DNA of 64,000 nt from Haliea sp. (lineage in GTDB: Bacteria > Pseudomonadota > Gammaproteobacteria > Pseudomonadales > Halieaceae), in the NCBI GenBank assembly GCA_030730585.1, contig JANQUV010000009.1, forward strand, positions 40,080-104,079. The letters are read 5' to 3'. The position numbers and the translations under genes are program-made. Below, in pieces: positions 56,035-64,000 of the stretch. The notes beneath the pieces were generated by a model, which ran no database searches, was not told where the DNA came from, and saw only the letters and a program-made list of their open reading frames with translations. Position 1 is the stretch's first letter; every line of letters begins with the position of its first letter.

Positions 56035-57117
56035 CTAGTCCCCACCGAAGAGCTGGCTGGCACGGTAGTGAGCCAGCGCATGACGCACAAAAACCATAAT
56101 CACTGCCGACACCGGCAGCGCCAGCAACACGCCCACGAACCCAGCCAACTGGCCGCCGGCCATGAGAGCAAAGATGACCGCCACTGGGTGCAGCCCGATA
56201 CGGTCACCCACCAGCACGGGAGTCAGCAGCACACTTTCCAACACCTGACCGACGCCAAACACCAATGCGACCCAGAGCAGAATCGTGAATTCCTGATACT
56301 GAACGTAGGCGAGAACGCAGGAGGCAAGAATACCCACCACGAAGCCCAGATAAGGCACAATACTGGCAAGGCCGGCAATAACGCCAAGCACCAAGGCAAA
56401 CTGCACGCCGACCAGCCACAGCCCTGTGCTGTAAATGACGCCCAGCGAACACATGACCAAAAACTGGCCGCGGATAAAGGCGCTCAACACCTCGTCGGCC
56501 TCAAGCACCAGGTTCACCACGTTTTGCCGCCAGGCAACCGGCACAATTCCCAACGCTTTCTGCATCAGAATGTCCCAATCGCGCATCAGATAAAAAGCGA
56601 CCACGGGCACTAGCGCAAGGTTAAACAGCCCGAGCAGGAACCCGGCTCCCGAGCCGGTAATACTCTTCAGCGTGGAAGCCGTGACCCGGCCCAGCGACTG
56701 CCAGTGCTCCGCGAGCTGGCCGGACCAGTCTATCTCCGGGAGCTGAGCTGCTGGCACGCTCAGACGGTCACGCAGCCATGGCACCAAGACATCAGTAAGC
56801 CATTGATAAAAAACGGGAATTTTTTGTATCAGGGCGTCCAATTGCTGTAAAACCAGCGGGAAGGCAAATAACACACCCACCACCACCAGCGTCGTAAACA
56901 GGACAAATACCACCAGCACACCCGCTGTGCGCCCAAGCCCGCGACGCTCCAGCGCGTCCACCAGGGGATCTCCCAGGTAACCCAGCAAGCCGCCAAGCAC
57001 AAAGGGCAGCAAAATTGGCTGCAACACGTAGAACATCACTGACAATAATGCGAGCACCACCAGCGCCAGCGGCCAACGCTGCACGGGTAAGGACGCTCCA
57101 GGCTCTAATTCTGCCAC
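56035..57117 (-). CDS. perM: AI-2E-family membrane protein (PerM)
   Basis: 360 residues with seven to eight membrane segments; opening RWPLALVVLALLSVMFYVLQPILLPFVLGGLLGYLGDPLV and the C-terminal PYLGFVVGILASCVL match PerM/YhhT-type proteins. Function is unclear (Na+/H+ exchange or signal export has been proposed for relatives). Next to hda, the usual gammaproteobacterial order. The start overlaps the DUF2066 stop by 13 bases. Confidence 0.92.
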   Translation of the reverse strand: MAELEPGASLPVQRWPLALVVLALLSVMFYVLQPILLPFVLGGLLGYLGDPLVDALERRGLGRTAGVLVVFVLFTTLVVVGVLFAFPLVLQQLDALIQKIPVFYQWLTDVLVPWLRDRLSVPAAQLPEIDWSGQLAEHWQSLGRVTASTLKSITGSGAGFLLGLFNLALVPVVAFYLMRDWDILMQKALGIVPVAWRQNVVNLVLEADEVLSAFIRGQFLVMCSLGVIYSTGLWLVGVQFALVLGVIAGLASIVPYLGFVVGILASCVLAYVQYQEFTILLWVALVFGVGQVLESVLLTPVLVGDRIGLHPVAVIFALMAGGQLAGFVGVLLALPVSAVIMVFVRHALAHYRASQLFGGD

Positions 57118-58148
57118 TGGTAATTTAACCCCCCGCCAACGCTGGACACCACGGGCTGCATGCGCGTGTTCAATTCAATAATGGAGGCCAGCTGACCGGC
57201 ATCAGCCACCGCCGTCACCGACAGTGTGAGTGTTTCATTCTGTAGCGAAGTCACCTGCGTCTGACGGATAGGCTCGAGACCCTTCAGCCAACTTACAACC
57301 GCCGCATAGTCGGCATAGCTGCCAATCCCGCCAACCCGCAGTAGCAGCGCATCGTTCACCTCCGCGCCCCCGCCAATGGCGTAGCGCAGCGCCATATCCC
57401 CGACCACCTGGTTGACGCCAGCCTGCAGAAACTGCGCAGCCTCGGTGCGCGGCACGCTGAGATCCCGCCGGCTCTGTACTGAAAAGTAGGCCCAGTCACC
57501 GGCGCTGTCACCTGCCGCGAACACCGCCATACGCCCCGCCAACACTTCAGATGTGCGGTACCGAGAGGATGCCGACTCTATCGCAGACGTTGACAATTGC
57601 CAGGCGTCAGTCGCGTCCAGCGCGGCCGCATCGGCAATATCGAACAGAGGAAAACGCAAGGGCACTCCTCGGCGACGGAAACCCTCCGCCAGTTCCGCGG
57701 CAAGCTGCGGGTGTGAACTCGGGCTGACAAAACGCCGCTCTCCGGCCTCCTCGACGACCAACCAAACCAAGACGGCCGGGCGCGTAGCCGTCCAGATCGG
57801 GGCCCCTGCACTGAGCAACAGCTCGCGCACCTGTGCTGGATCAAATTCCACACGCGCAGACAATGCGGCATCACCCGCGTCAATTCTGTGGTACGAGTAC
57901 TGCAACACCTTCGCACGTGCATCCTTGAGCGCCGCTGACAATGCCGGCAGCTGCAACACCTCTGCCGTGCCCGAGACCTTGACCAACACTTCAGCAAGCC
58001 CGGCGCCTGCGGCACGAGCCAATTCAACTTCCGTGCGGTCTGCTACCGACATCTCGGCAACGTAAAGGTCACGCACCAGCTCTGCCGAGTGGGCGTTGTA
58101 TACGACAAGCAGCAGCATCGCCGCCACCCACTTCAAGGACACACCCAA
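57105..58148 (-). CDS. DUF2066 family exported protein
   Basis: 347 residues. Signal peptide ending HSA, then VRDLYVAEMSVADRTEVELARAAGAGLAEVLVKVSG, the signature of DUF2066. Function unknown; always found in the purM/perM/hda neighbourhood. TTG start with GGAGG 5 bases upstream; a GTG at 58142 is an alternative. Confidence 0.85.
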   Translation of the reverse strand: MGVSLKWVAAMLLLVVYNAHSAELVRDLYVAEMSVADRTEVELARAAGAGLAEVLVKVSGTAEVLQLPALSAALKDARAKVLQYSYHRIDAGDAALSARVEFDPAQVRELLLSAGAPIWTATRPAVLVWLVVEEAGERRFVSPSSHPQLAAELAEGFRRRGVPLRFPLFDIADAAALDATDAWQLSTSAIESASSRYRTSEVLAGRMAVFAAGDSAGDWAYFSVQSRRDLSVPRTEAAQFLQAGVNQVVGDMALRYAIGGGAEVNDALLLRVGGIGSYADYAAVVSWLKGLEPIRQTQVTSLQNETLTLSVTAVADAGQLASIIELNTRMQPVVSSVGGGLNYQWQN

Positions 58149-58312
58149 ACTGGCCTCCAGATCACCGACAAAGCGTGCATTGTAACAGCAGCAGAGCCCG
58201 GCGAAATGTGTCAGCGTGAAAATTGCCGCGCGCGTGAATCAGCGTGCGTTTAGCGCTAGAATACGCGCCCCTGCTCAAGCAGGTGCCCACAACTGAACTG
58301 GACCCGCACACC

Positions 58313-59350
58313 ATGAGCACAGACAACAAGGGTAAGCCCCTAAGTTACAAAGATGCCGGCGTTAATATTGACGCGGGCAACGCACTGGTAGAGCGCATCA
58401 AAGCGGTTTCACGGCGTACCACTCGCCCTGAAGTGCTCGGAGGCCTGGGGGGGTTCGGTGCGCTGTGCGAAATCCCTGAGGGCTACAAGCAGCCCGTACT
58501 GGTTTCGGGCACGGACGGAGTCGGCACCAAACTACGTCTGGCAATGGATATGGGCATTCACGACACCATCGGCATCGACCTCGTGGCCATGTGTGTGAAC
58601 GACCTCGTAGTGGCCGGCGCAGAACCCCTGTTCTTCCTTGATTATTACGCTACGGGCGCCTTGAACGTCGACACCGCGGCCGATGTGGTCAGCGGCATCG
58701 GCCATGGCTGCGAGTTAGCGGGTTGCGCACTGGTCGGCGGCGAAACCGCGGAAATGCCGGGCATGTATGAGGGCGAAGATTACGATTTGGCAGGTTTCTG
58801 TGTCGGCGTGGTTGAAAAATCAGCAATCATAGATGGCAGCAAGGTTGCCGCCGGCGACACTTTGATTGCCATCGGCAGCAGCGGACCACACTCCAACGGT
58901 TATTCGCTCGTGCGCAAAATCCTCGAAGTCAGCGGCGCGTCACTGGAGCAACCGTTCGGCGACAGCACTCTCGGCCAGACCCTGCTCACCCCTACTTTGA
59001 TTTATGTGAAGGCACTACTGGAACTGTTTCGTCAAGTAGACGTGAAAGCTCTCAGCCATATTACCGGGGGCGGCCTGCCGGAGAACCTGCCCCGCGTGCT
59101 GCCAACCGACTGCAGGGCGGTGGTAAACACCTCGAGCTGGCAGTGGCCAGCGATTTTTAGCTGGCTGCAGGAACAGGGCAATGTGGCGACACCCGAAATG
59201 TACCGCACCTTCAACTGTGGCGTGGGCATGGTACTGTGCGTCGCGAGCGCTTCAGTCGAAACTGCGCTCACCCTGCTGAGTCAGCATGGCCTGAAGGCAT
59301 GGGAGCTCGGCACCGTCATCAACGGCGAACGCGGTGTGGACCTGGCCTGA
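58313..59350 (+). CDS. purM: Phosphoribosylformylglycinamidine cyclo-ligase PurM
   Basis: 345 residues. Makes AIR in purine synthesis. [15 protein letters not shown] opening, [12 protein letters not shown] and [39 protein letters not shown]. The start at 58313 gives [17 protein letters not shown]. Its stop shares the A of TGATG with the purN start. Confidence 0.96.
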   Translation: MSTDNKGKPLSYKDAGVNIDAGNALVERIKAVSRRTTRPEVLGGLGGFGALCEIPEGYKQPVLVSGTDGVGTKLRLAMDMGIHDTIGIDLVAMCVNDLVVAGAEPLFFLDYYATGALNVDTAADVVSGIGHGCELAGCALVGGETAEMPGMYEGEDYDLAGFCVGVVEKSAIIDGSKVAAGDTLIAIGSSGPHSNGYSLVRKILEVSGASLEQPFGDSTLGQTLLTPTLIYVKALLELFRQVDVKALSHITGGGLPENLPRVLPTDCRAVVNTSSWQWPAIFSWLQEQGNVATPEMYRTFNCGVGMVLCVASASVETALTLLSQHGLKAWELGTVINGERGVDLA

Positions 59351-60036
59351 TGCCTGAGCAACCCTCAGGCCGCATTGCGGTGCTGATTTCCGGCCGCGGC
59401 TCCAACCTGCAAGCCTTCATTGAGGCCTGCAAAACGGGCCAGCTACCCGCGCAAATCTGTTTGGTCGTGAGTAATCGCGCTGATGCTGCGGGGCTGCAGT
59501 GCGCGCGCGACGCGGGGATCGAGGTGGCCTGTATTGCGCACACGGACTACGCAGACCGGGAAGGGTTTGATGCTGCACTGGTGGCACGACTGCAACAAGC
59601 ACAACCCGACCTGGTTGTGTTAGCTGGCTTTATGCGCATCCTCACGCCGGTATTTATCACACCTTTTGCGGGTAGATTATTGAACATTCATCCGTCATTG
59701 TTGCCCAAGTACCCGGGGCTACACACGCACCAACGCGCTATTGACGCCGGCGACAGTGAAGCAGGCAGCACCGTGCACTTCGTGACACCGGAATTGGATG
59801 GGGGCCCACCCGTGCTGCAAGCACGAGTCGCAGTCGGGGCCAACGACACCGCATATAGCTTGGCGCAGCGCGTTCTGAGCGTAGAGCATGCCATTTACCC
59901 GCTGGCCGCCCTCTGGTTCCTGCAAGGCAGGCTCACACTGGATCAACAAGGAGCACATTTCGATGGCCAGAAAATTCCAGCCTGTGGGCTGCAGTACCCG
60001 CCACCGCTGGCTGCTGACAGCGCTGCTGGGCATTAG
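59350..60036 (+). CDS. purN: Phosphoribosylglycinamide formyltransferase PurN
   Basis: 228 residues. Transfers formyl from 10-formyl-THF to GAR. Substrate loop SGRGSNLQAF, folate site VLAGFMRIL, LLNIHPSLLPKYPGLHTHQ, HFVTPELDGGP with catalytic Asn/His/Asp. Longer C-terminus than E. coli PurN. The DUF3108 gene starts 74 bases before its end in another frame. Confidence 0.96.
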   Translation: MPEQPSGRIAVLISGRGSNLQAFIEACKTGQLPAQICLVVSNRADAAGLQCARDAGIEVACIAHTDYADREGFDAALVARLQQAQPDLVVLAGFMRILTPVFITPFAGRLLNIHPSLLPKYPGLHTHQRAIDAGDSEAGSTVHFVTPELDGGPPVLQARVAVGANDTAYSLAQRVLSVEHAIYPLAALWFLQGRLTLDQQGAHFDGQKIPACGLQYPPPLAADSAAGH

Positions 60037-60757
60037 CGCCAGCTTAATACTCAGCACTGGCCAGGTAGTTGCCAGTGAGCCCGGCGATGCGCCCTCACTG
60101 CAACCTTACCTGGCTGAGTACTCGACCTCGGCGCGTGGCATGACGGTCACCCTGGAGCGTGAACTCAAAGACGAGGGGGATGGGCGCTACACATTGACTA
60201 ATGGGGGGAAGCTTCTAGTAGTAGGTTTCCATGAAGTTGCCGTGTTTGACGTCGTCGGCGCGCAGATCCAGCCGAAATCCTATATCTATCAGGGCACGGG
60301 CCTGATCAATCGTCGTCGGGAAGTGCACTTCACGCCTGGCTCCGAGACCGTGCGCAGCTTTTACAAAGATGAGTGGTATGACCTCCCCTACACCGCGGGC
60401 ACCTTAGACCGCATGAGCCAGCAGGAACAACTGCGCCTGCAACTCCTGTCCAAGGAAAACCCGCGTGAAAACCTGCAGGTGCGCATCGCTGACGGCAAAC
60501 GCATACGCGACTATGAACTGGTCTATATGGGCGAAGAAATCCTCGACACCCCGATGGGCCCCGTGAACACCTTCCGCTTTGAGCGTTTACATGAGGATCC
60601 GGACCGCGCCTCCAATATGTGGCTGGCGCCAGATTGGGAATACCTTATGGTTAAGACGGTCCATGTTGAGGACGACCAACCCATTGAGGTGATGCTCAAA
60701 GAAGGCAGCATGGGTGGTGAGCCCTTGGCCACCCTCCTAAAGGCCGCAGCCCCCTGA
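59963..60757 (+). CDS. DUF3108 family exported protein
   Basis: 264 residues. Signal peptide (LLTALLGISASLILSTGQVVA), then PYLAEYSTSARGMTVTLEREL and the rest of the DUF3108 pattern (DRMSQQEQLRLQLL, LVYMGEEILDTPMG). Function unknown; usual companion of purMN. ATG with AAGGAG 9 bases upstream, inside purN, with a 74-base overlap. Confidence 0.9.
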   Translation: MARKFQPVGCSTRHRWLLTALLGISASLILSTGQVVASEPGDAPSLQPYLAEYSTSARGMTVTLERELKDEGDGRYTLTNGGKLLVVGFHEVAVFDVVGAQIQPKSYIYQGTGLINRRREVHFTPGSETVRSFYKDEWYDLPYTAGTLDRMSQQEQLRLQLLSKENPRENLQVRIADGKRIRDYELVYMGEEILDTPMGPVNTFRFERLHEDPDRASNMWLAPDWEYLMVKTVHVEDDQPIEVMLKEGSMGGEPLATLLKAAAP

Positions 60758-60798
60758 AGCATTACTTACTCCGGCATTAAGCGCCAGAATCAGTCACG

Positions 60799-61365
60799 TC
60801 AGGCACGCGGCAGGGTCACGCCGCGTTGCCCTTGGTACTTGCCGCCACGATCACGATAGCTCGTCTCGCACACTTCGTCTGACTCAAAAAACAGCATCTG
60901 TGCAACGCCTTCATTGGCGTAGATCTTTGCCGGCAGTGTGGTGGTATTGGAGAACTCCAAGGTTACATGACCTTCCCACTCCGGCTCTAGCGGCGTGACG
61001 TTCACGATAATGCCGCAACGGGCATAGGTCGATTTACCCAGGCAAATCGTCAGCACATTACGCGGTATACGGAAGTATTCGACGGTCACAGCCAACGCAA
61101 AAGAGTTCGGCGGAATGACGCAGACGTCGCCCCGCACGTCCACGAAGCTGTTTTCGTCAAAGGCCTTCGGGTCCACGGTCGCCGAGTTGATGTTGGTAAA
61201 CACTTTGAAATGGTTAGAGCAGCGCACATCGTAGCCGTAGCTGGAGGTACCGTATGAGATCAGGCGACGGTCGCCATCGCTACGCACTTGGCCAGGTTCA
61301 AAGGGCTCGATCATTGCGTGTTGCTCCGCCATCCGGCGGATCCATTTATCGGCTTTAATACTCAC
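60799..61365 (-). CDS. dcd: dCTP deaminase
   Basis: 188 residues, the standard length. [19 protein letters not shown] opening, [22 protein letters not shown], catalytic Glu in [11 protein letters not shown]. Converts dCTP to dUTP for thymidylate synthesis. 17 bases downstream of mrp. Confidence 0.96.
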   Translation of the reverse strand: MSIKADKWIRRMAEQHAMIEPFEPGQVRSDGDRRLISYGTSSYGYDVRCSNHFKVFTNINSATVDPKAFDENSFVDVRGDVCVIPPNSFALAVTVEYFRIPRNVLTICLGKSTYARCGIIVNVTPLEPEWEGHVTLEFSNTTTLPAKIYANEGVAQMLFFESDEVCETSYRDRGGKYQGQRGVTLPRA

Positions 61366-61382
61366 GCTATACCTTACTCCGG

Positions 61383-62198
61383 TCAGTCGTCGGTCATTCG
61401 AATTGTTGGCACCAAGGCGTCACTGCCGGCAGAAGGATCCACGAGCGTCGCTTGAATTGCCCGGGCAGCGCCAAGGTAGAGCTGCGCTTCTGCAGAATCT
61501 GGCGCCGCAATCACCGTGGGTGTGCCGCTGTCAGTCTGCTCGCGAATCAACAAAGCCAGCGGCAAACTCGCCAATAGAGGAACGGAATAGTCCTGAGATA
61601 CGCGCTCGCCGCCGTCCCGGCCGAAAATGTGCTCTGCATGCCCGCATTGGCTGCAGATATGCACGGCCATATTCTCGATGATACCGAGAATCGGCACGTC
61701 CACCTTGCGGAACATTTCAATGCCCTTACGGGCGTCCAGCAAGGCGATATCCTGAGGTGTGGTGACAATTACGGCGCCGGCCACGGTGGCTTTTTGCGAC
61801 AAGGTGAGCTGGATATCACCCGTACCCGGGGGCATATCAATCACCAGATAATCCAGTTCGCCCCACAGGGTTTGGTCCAGCATTTGCACCAGAGCACCGC
61901 CGGCCATCGGGCCGCGCCACACCATCGGCGTGCGCTCACTGGCCAGAAACCCCATGGACATAGTCTTGAGGCCGTGGGCCATCACTGGCAGCAGCCACTT
62001 ACCGTCTTTTTGCTCGGGTTTCGTGCCTTCGGGCAGGCCCAACATGCGCTGTTGGCTAGGCCCGTAAATATCGGCATCCAGCAAACCTACGCTGCCACCT
62101 AAAGCCTGCAGCGCGAGCGCCAGGTTAACGGCGGTTGTGGATTTACCCACGCCACCTTTGCCCGAGGCGACGGCGATAATGTGTTTGATCGTATTCAT
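61383..62198 (-). CDS. Iron-sulfur carrier P-loop ATPase Mrp/ApbC
   Basis: 271 residues, no N-terminal DUF59 domain (the short form). Deviant Walker [19 protein letters not shown] at the start, [17 protein letters not shown], and a CSQC cluster-binding motif in [19 protein letters not shown]. Inserts Fe-S clusters into apoproteins. Divergent from metG, the common gammaproteobacterial arrangement. Confidence 0.94.
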   Translation of the reverse strand: MNTIKHIIAVASGKGGVGKSTTAVNLALALQALGGSVGLLDADIYGPSQQRMLGLPEGTKPEQKDGKWLLPVMAHGLKTMSMGFLASERTPMVWRGPMAGGALVQMLDQTLWGELDYLVIDMPPGTGDIQLTLSQKATVAGAVIVTTPQDIALLDARKGIEMFRKVDVPILGIIENMAVHICSQCGHAEHIFGRDGGERVSQDYSVPLLASLPLALLIREQTDSGTPTVIAAPDSAEAQLYLGAARAIQATLVDPSAGSDALVPTIRMTDD

Positions 62199-62357
62199 GG
62201 CTGGCAGCTGTCCGTATCATTCTTCCACCCAAACCAGCATGGCCCGGGCGAATTTGGCCGCCAGTATAGGCAGTTGTCAGAGCCCCGACAATGACTGGAG
62301 CCTGCAAAGCCGCTATAGTACGCCCCCTTTTCTCACCTGCATGGAACTGAACAGCCG

Positions 62358-64000
62358 ATGCCCAAAAGCAGCGTGCGCAAGATCCTCGTCACCAGCGCCC
62401 TACCCTATGCCAATGGGCCTCTGCACCTGGGGCACATGCTGGAGATGGTGCAAACCGATATCTGGGTGCGCTTTCAGAAGTCGCGCGGCCACGATTGCCT
62501 GTATGTGTGTGCCGATGATGCCCACGGCACCGCCATCATGCTGACCGCGGAAAAACTCGGTATTACTCCCGAAGAACAAATCGCCAAAATCAAGGCGGAG
62601 CATGAGCAGGACGCCGCAGGCTTTAGCATCGGCTTCGACAATTACTACAGCACGCATTCAGAAGAGAACCGCTACTGGAGCGAAGAGATCTACGCCCGCT
62701 TAAAGGCGAACGGACACATTGCCAGCCGCGAAATCGTGCAAGCCTTTGACCCCGAGAAACAACTCTTTCTGGCAGACCGCTTTATCAAGGGGAGCTGCCC
62801 ACGCTGTAAAACACCGGGCCAATACGGCGATAACTGCGAAGCCTGTGGGGCCACCTACTCGCCCGCCGAACTCATCGACCCCGTATCTGCAATTTCGGGC
62901 GCGCGCCCTATCGACAAGGAATCCACTCATTTCTTTTTTACGCTGCCAGCGCTGGCAGACATGCTGGCCACCTGGATTGACTCCGGCACGTTGCAGCCGC
63001 AGATCGCCAATAAACTGCGTGAATGGACCGAAAGCGGCCTGCAGGAATGGGATATCAGCCGCGATGCGCCGTACTTCGGCTTCGAAATCCCCGGCGAGCC
63101 CGGCAAGTATTTCTACGTCTGGCTCGACGCCCCAATCGGCTATATCGCCAGCTTTCAAAACTACTGCGAGCGCACTGGCTGCGATTTTGACCGCTACTGG
63201 CATACCGACGCTGATGCCGAACTCTTGCATTTTATCGGCAAGGACATCATCAACTTCCACGGCTTGTTTTGGCCCGCTATGCTCCACTCGGCAGGCCTGC
63301 GCACCCCGACGGCTGTTTATGTCCACGGCTTCCTGACCGTCAACGGCACAAAAATGTCCAAGAGTCGCGGCACGTTCATCAACGCGGGCACTTACCTACA
63401 ACATCTTGATGCTGAGTACTTACGCTATTACTTTGCCGCCAAACTCAGCGCTGGCGTCGATGACATTGACTTAAACCTCGAAGATTTCGTGCAGCGGGTG
63501 AACTCGGATGTAGTGGGCAAGATCGTCAATATAGCCAGCCGCTGCGCGGGCTTCCTGCGCAAGGGTTTCGACAACACCACTACTGCCAAATGCGCTGAAC
63601 CCGCGCTGTTGCAGTCATTTTTAGAGCACAGCGATACGATTGCAGAAGCCTACGAACAGCGCGAGTACAGCAAAGCGATACGCGCCATCGTTGCGCTGGC
63701 TGACCGGGCCAACCAATACATAGATGAGCGCAAACCCTGGGTGCTGGCAAAAGAAGCTGGGCGAGAAGCCGATGTGCATGCTGTCTGCAGCATGGGGGTC
63801 AATCTCTTCCGAGTTATCATGATCTACTTGAAACCCGTGCTGCCTACTATGGCAGAAAAATCAGAGCAGTTCCTGAACTGTTCTCTGGACTGGACTGCGC
63901 TGACCCAAGGGCCTTTGCTGAACCATGGCCTATCAACGTTTCAACCACTGTTAACCCGGGTGGACCCGGCAGGTGTGGACGCTCTGCTGGCAGCCAGCGC
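62358..64000 (+). CDS. metG: Methionyl-tRNA synthetase, 3'-truncated by the window
   Basis: First 547 codons are present; the window ends inside the gene. HLGH (about residues 24-27) and KMSKS at 332-336 form the ATP site. The zinc knuckle [18 protein letters not shown] is the two-domain type of E. coli. Anticodon-binding helical domain follows from about 390. The C-terminal EMAP-like domain would lie beyond the edge. The start [25 protein letters not shown] is standard. Catalyses Met-tRNA formation. Confidence 0.96.
   Translation, partial: MPKSSVRKILVTSALPYANGPLHLGHMLEMVQTDIWVRFQKSRGHDCLYVCADDAHGTAIMLTAEKLGITPEEQIAKIKAEHEQDAAGFSIGFDNYYSTHSEENRYWSEEIYARLKANGHIASREIVQAFDPEKQLFLADRFIKGSCPRCKTPGQYGDNCEACGATYSPAELIDPVSAISGARPIDKESTHFFFTLPALADMLATWIDSGTLQPQIANKLREWTESGLQEWDISRDAPYFGFEIPGEPGKYFYVWLDAPIGYIASFQNYCERTGCDFDRYWHTDADAELLHFIGKDIINFHGLFWPAMLHSAGLRTPTAVYVHGFLTVNGTKMSKSRGTFINAGTYLQHLDAEYLRYYFAAKLSAGVDDIDLNLEDFVQRVNSDVVGKIVNIASRCAGFLRKGFDNTTTAKCAEPALLQSFLEHSDTIAEAYEQREYSKAIRAIVALADRANQYIDERKPWVLAKEAGREADVHAVCSMGVNLFRVIMIYLKPVLPTMAEKSEQFLNCSLDWTALTQGPLLNHGLSTFQPLLTRVDPAGVDALLAAS

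Overview
The window reads as chromosomal DNA of a GC-rich marine-type gammaproteobacterium. The Halieaceae/Cellvibrionales neighbourhood is my guess from gene content, not from a search. The evidence is a set of conserved gammaproteobacterial blocks: purM-purN-DUF3108 divergent from DUF2066-perM-hda, and metG divergent from mrp-dcd. Typical single genes are htpX, prlC, srmB-like, msrA and an OmpA porin, plus a complete 12-gene type II secretion operon. Coding density is high. Many starts are GTG or TTG, and many genes are coupled by ATGA or TGATG overlaps. I see no tRNA, rRNA, CRISPR, IS element or prophage.

Layout. 0-7.4 kb: msrA, a small ORF, a vWA protein and a membrane J-domain protein, htpX, an EthD-like protein, an SDR, and a DUF1499/trypsin-like protease operon ending in twin hairpins. 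7.5-11.2 kb: a second SDR, then two paired acyl-CoA dehydrogenases and a ketosteroid-isomerase-like protein, which looks like a piece of steroid or sterol-like ring/side-chain metabolism. 11.2-16.9 kb: an RND efflux operon led by an ArsR regulator of the SqrR/BigR/YgaV (persulfide-sensing) type with a palindromic operator, then a class II aldolase. 16.9-23.4 kb: cardiolipin synthase, two sodium-coupled amino acid transporters, a Xaa-Pro aminopeptidase and a rubredoxin. 23.5-35.0 kb: gspCDEFGHIJKLMN in one strand-uniform operon. 35.1-40.2 kb: cysK, then a minus-strand operon of two envelope membrane proteins (one broken by a frameshift in a 7-base homopolymer), a quinone oxidoreductase and a GNAT acetyltransferase, joined by 4-base overlaps.

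40.6-47.6 kb: DEAD-box helicase and oligopeptidase A. Then comes a small cluster made of a QueD/PTPS-fold protein lacking the usual catalytic residues, an SDR and a YhhQ/VUT-family transporter. It is followed by a response regulator plus Hpt pair and the decayed GAF domain of a lost sensor. 48-54 kb: a fused indolepyruvate ferredoxin oxidoreductase divergent from an Lrp regulator, a YbdL-type aminotransferase and an omega-amidase. Together these form a plausible route for methionine/aromatic amino acids and their 2-oxo acids. 54-64 kb: OmpA, hda, perM, DUF2066, purMN, DUF3108, dcd, mrp and a metG cut by the window end.

Most worth a second look are the altered-active-site PTPS/SDR/VUT cluster, the SqrR-like regulator with its operator on an efflux operon, the very strong palindrome that coincides with loss of a conserved motif in htpX, the heteromeric acyl-CoA dehydrogenase/KSI set, the frameshifted membrane gene, and the GAF pseudogene beside an orphan phosphorelay.
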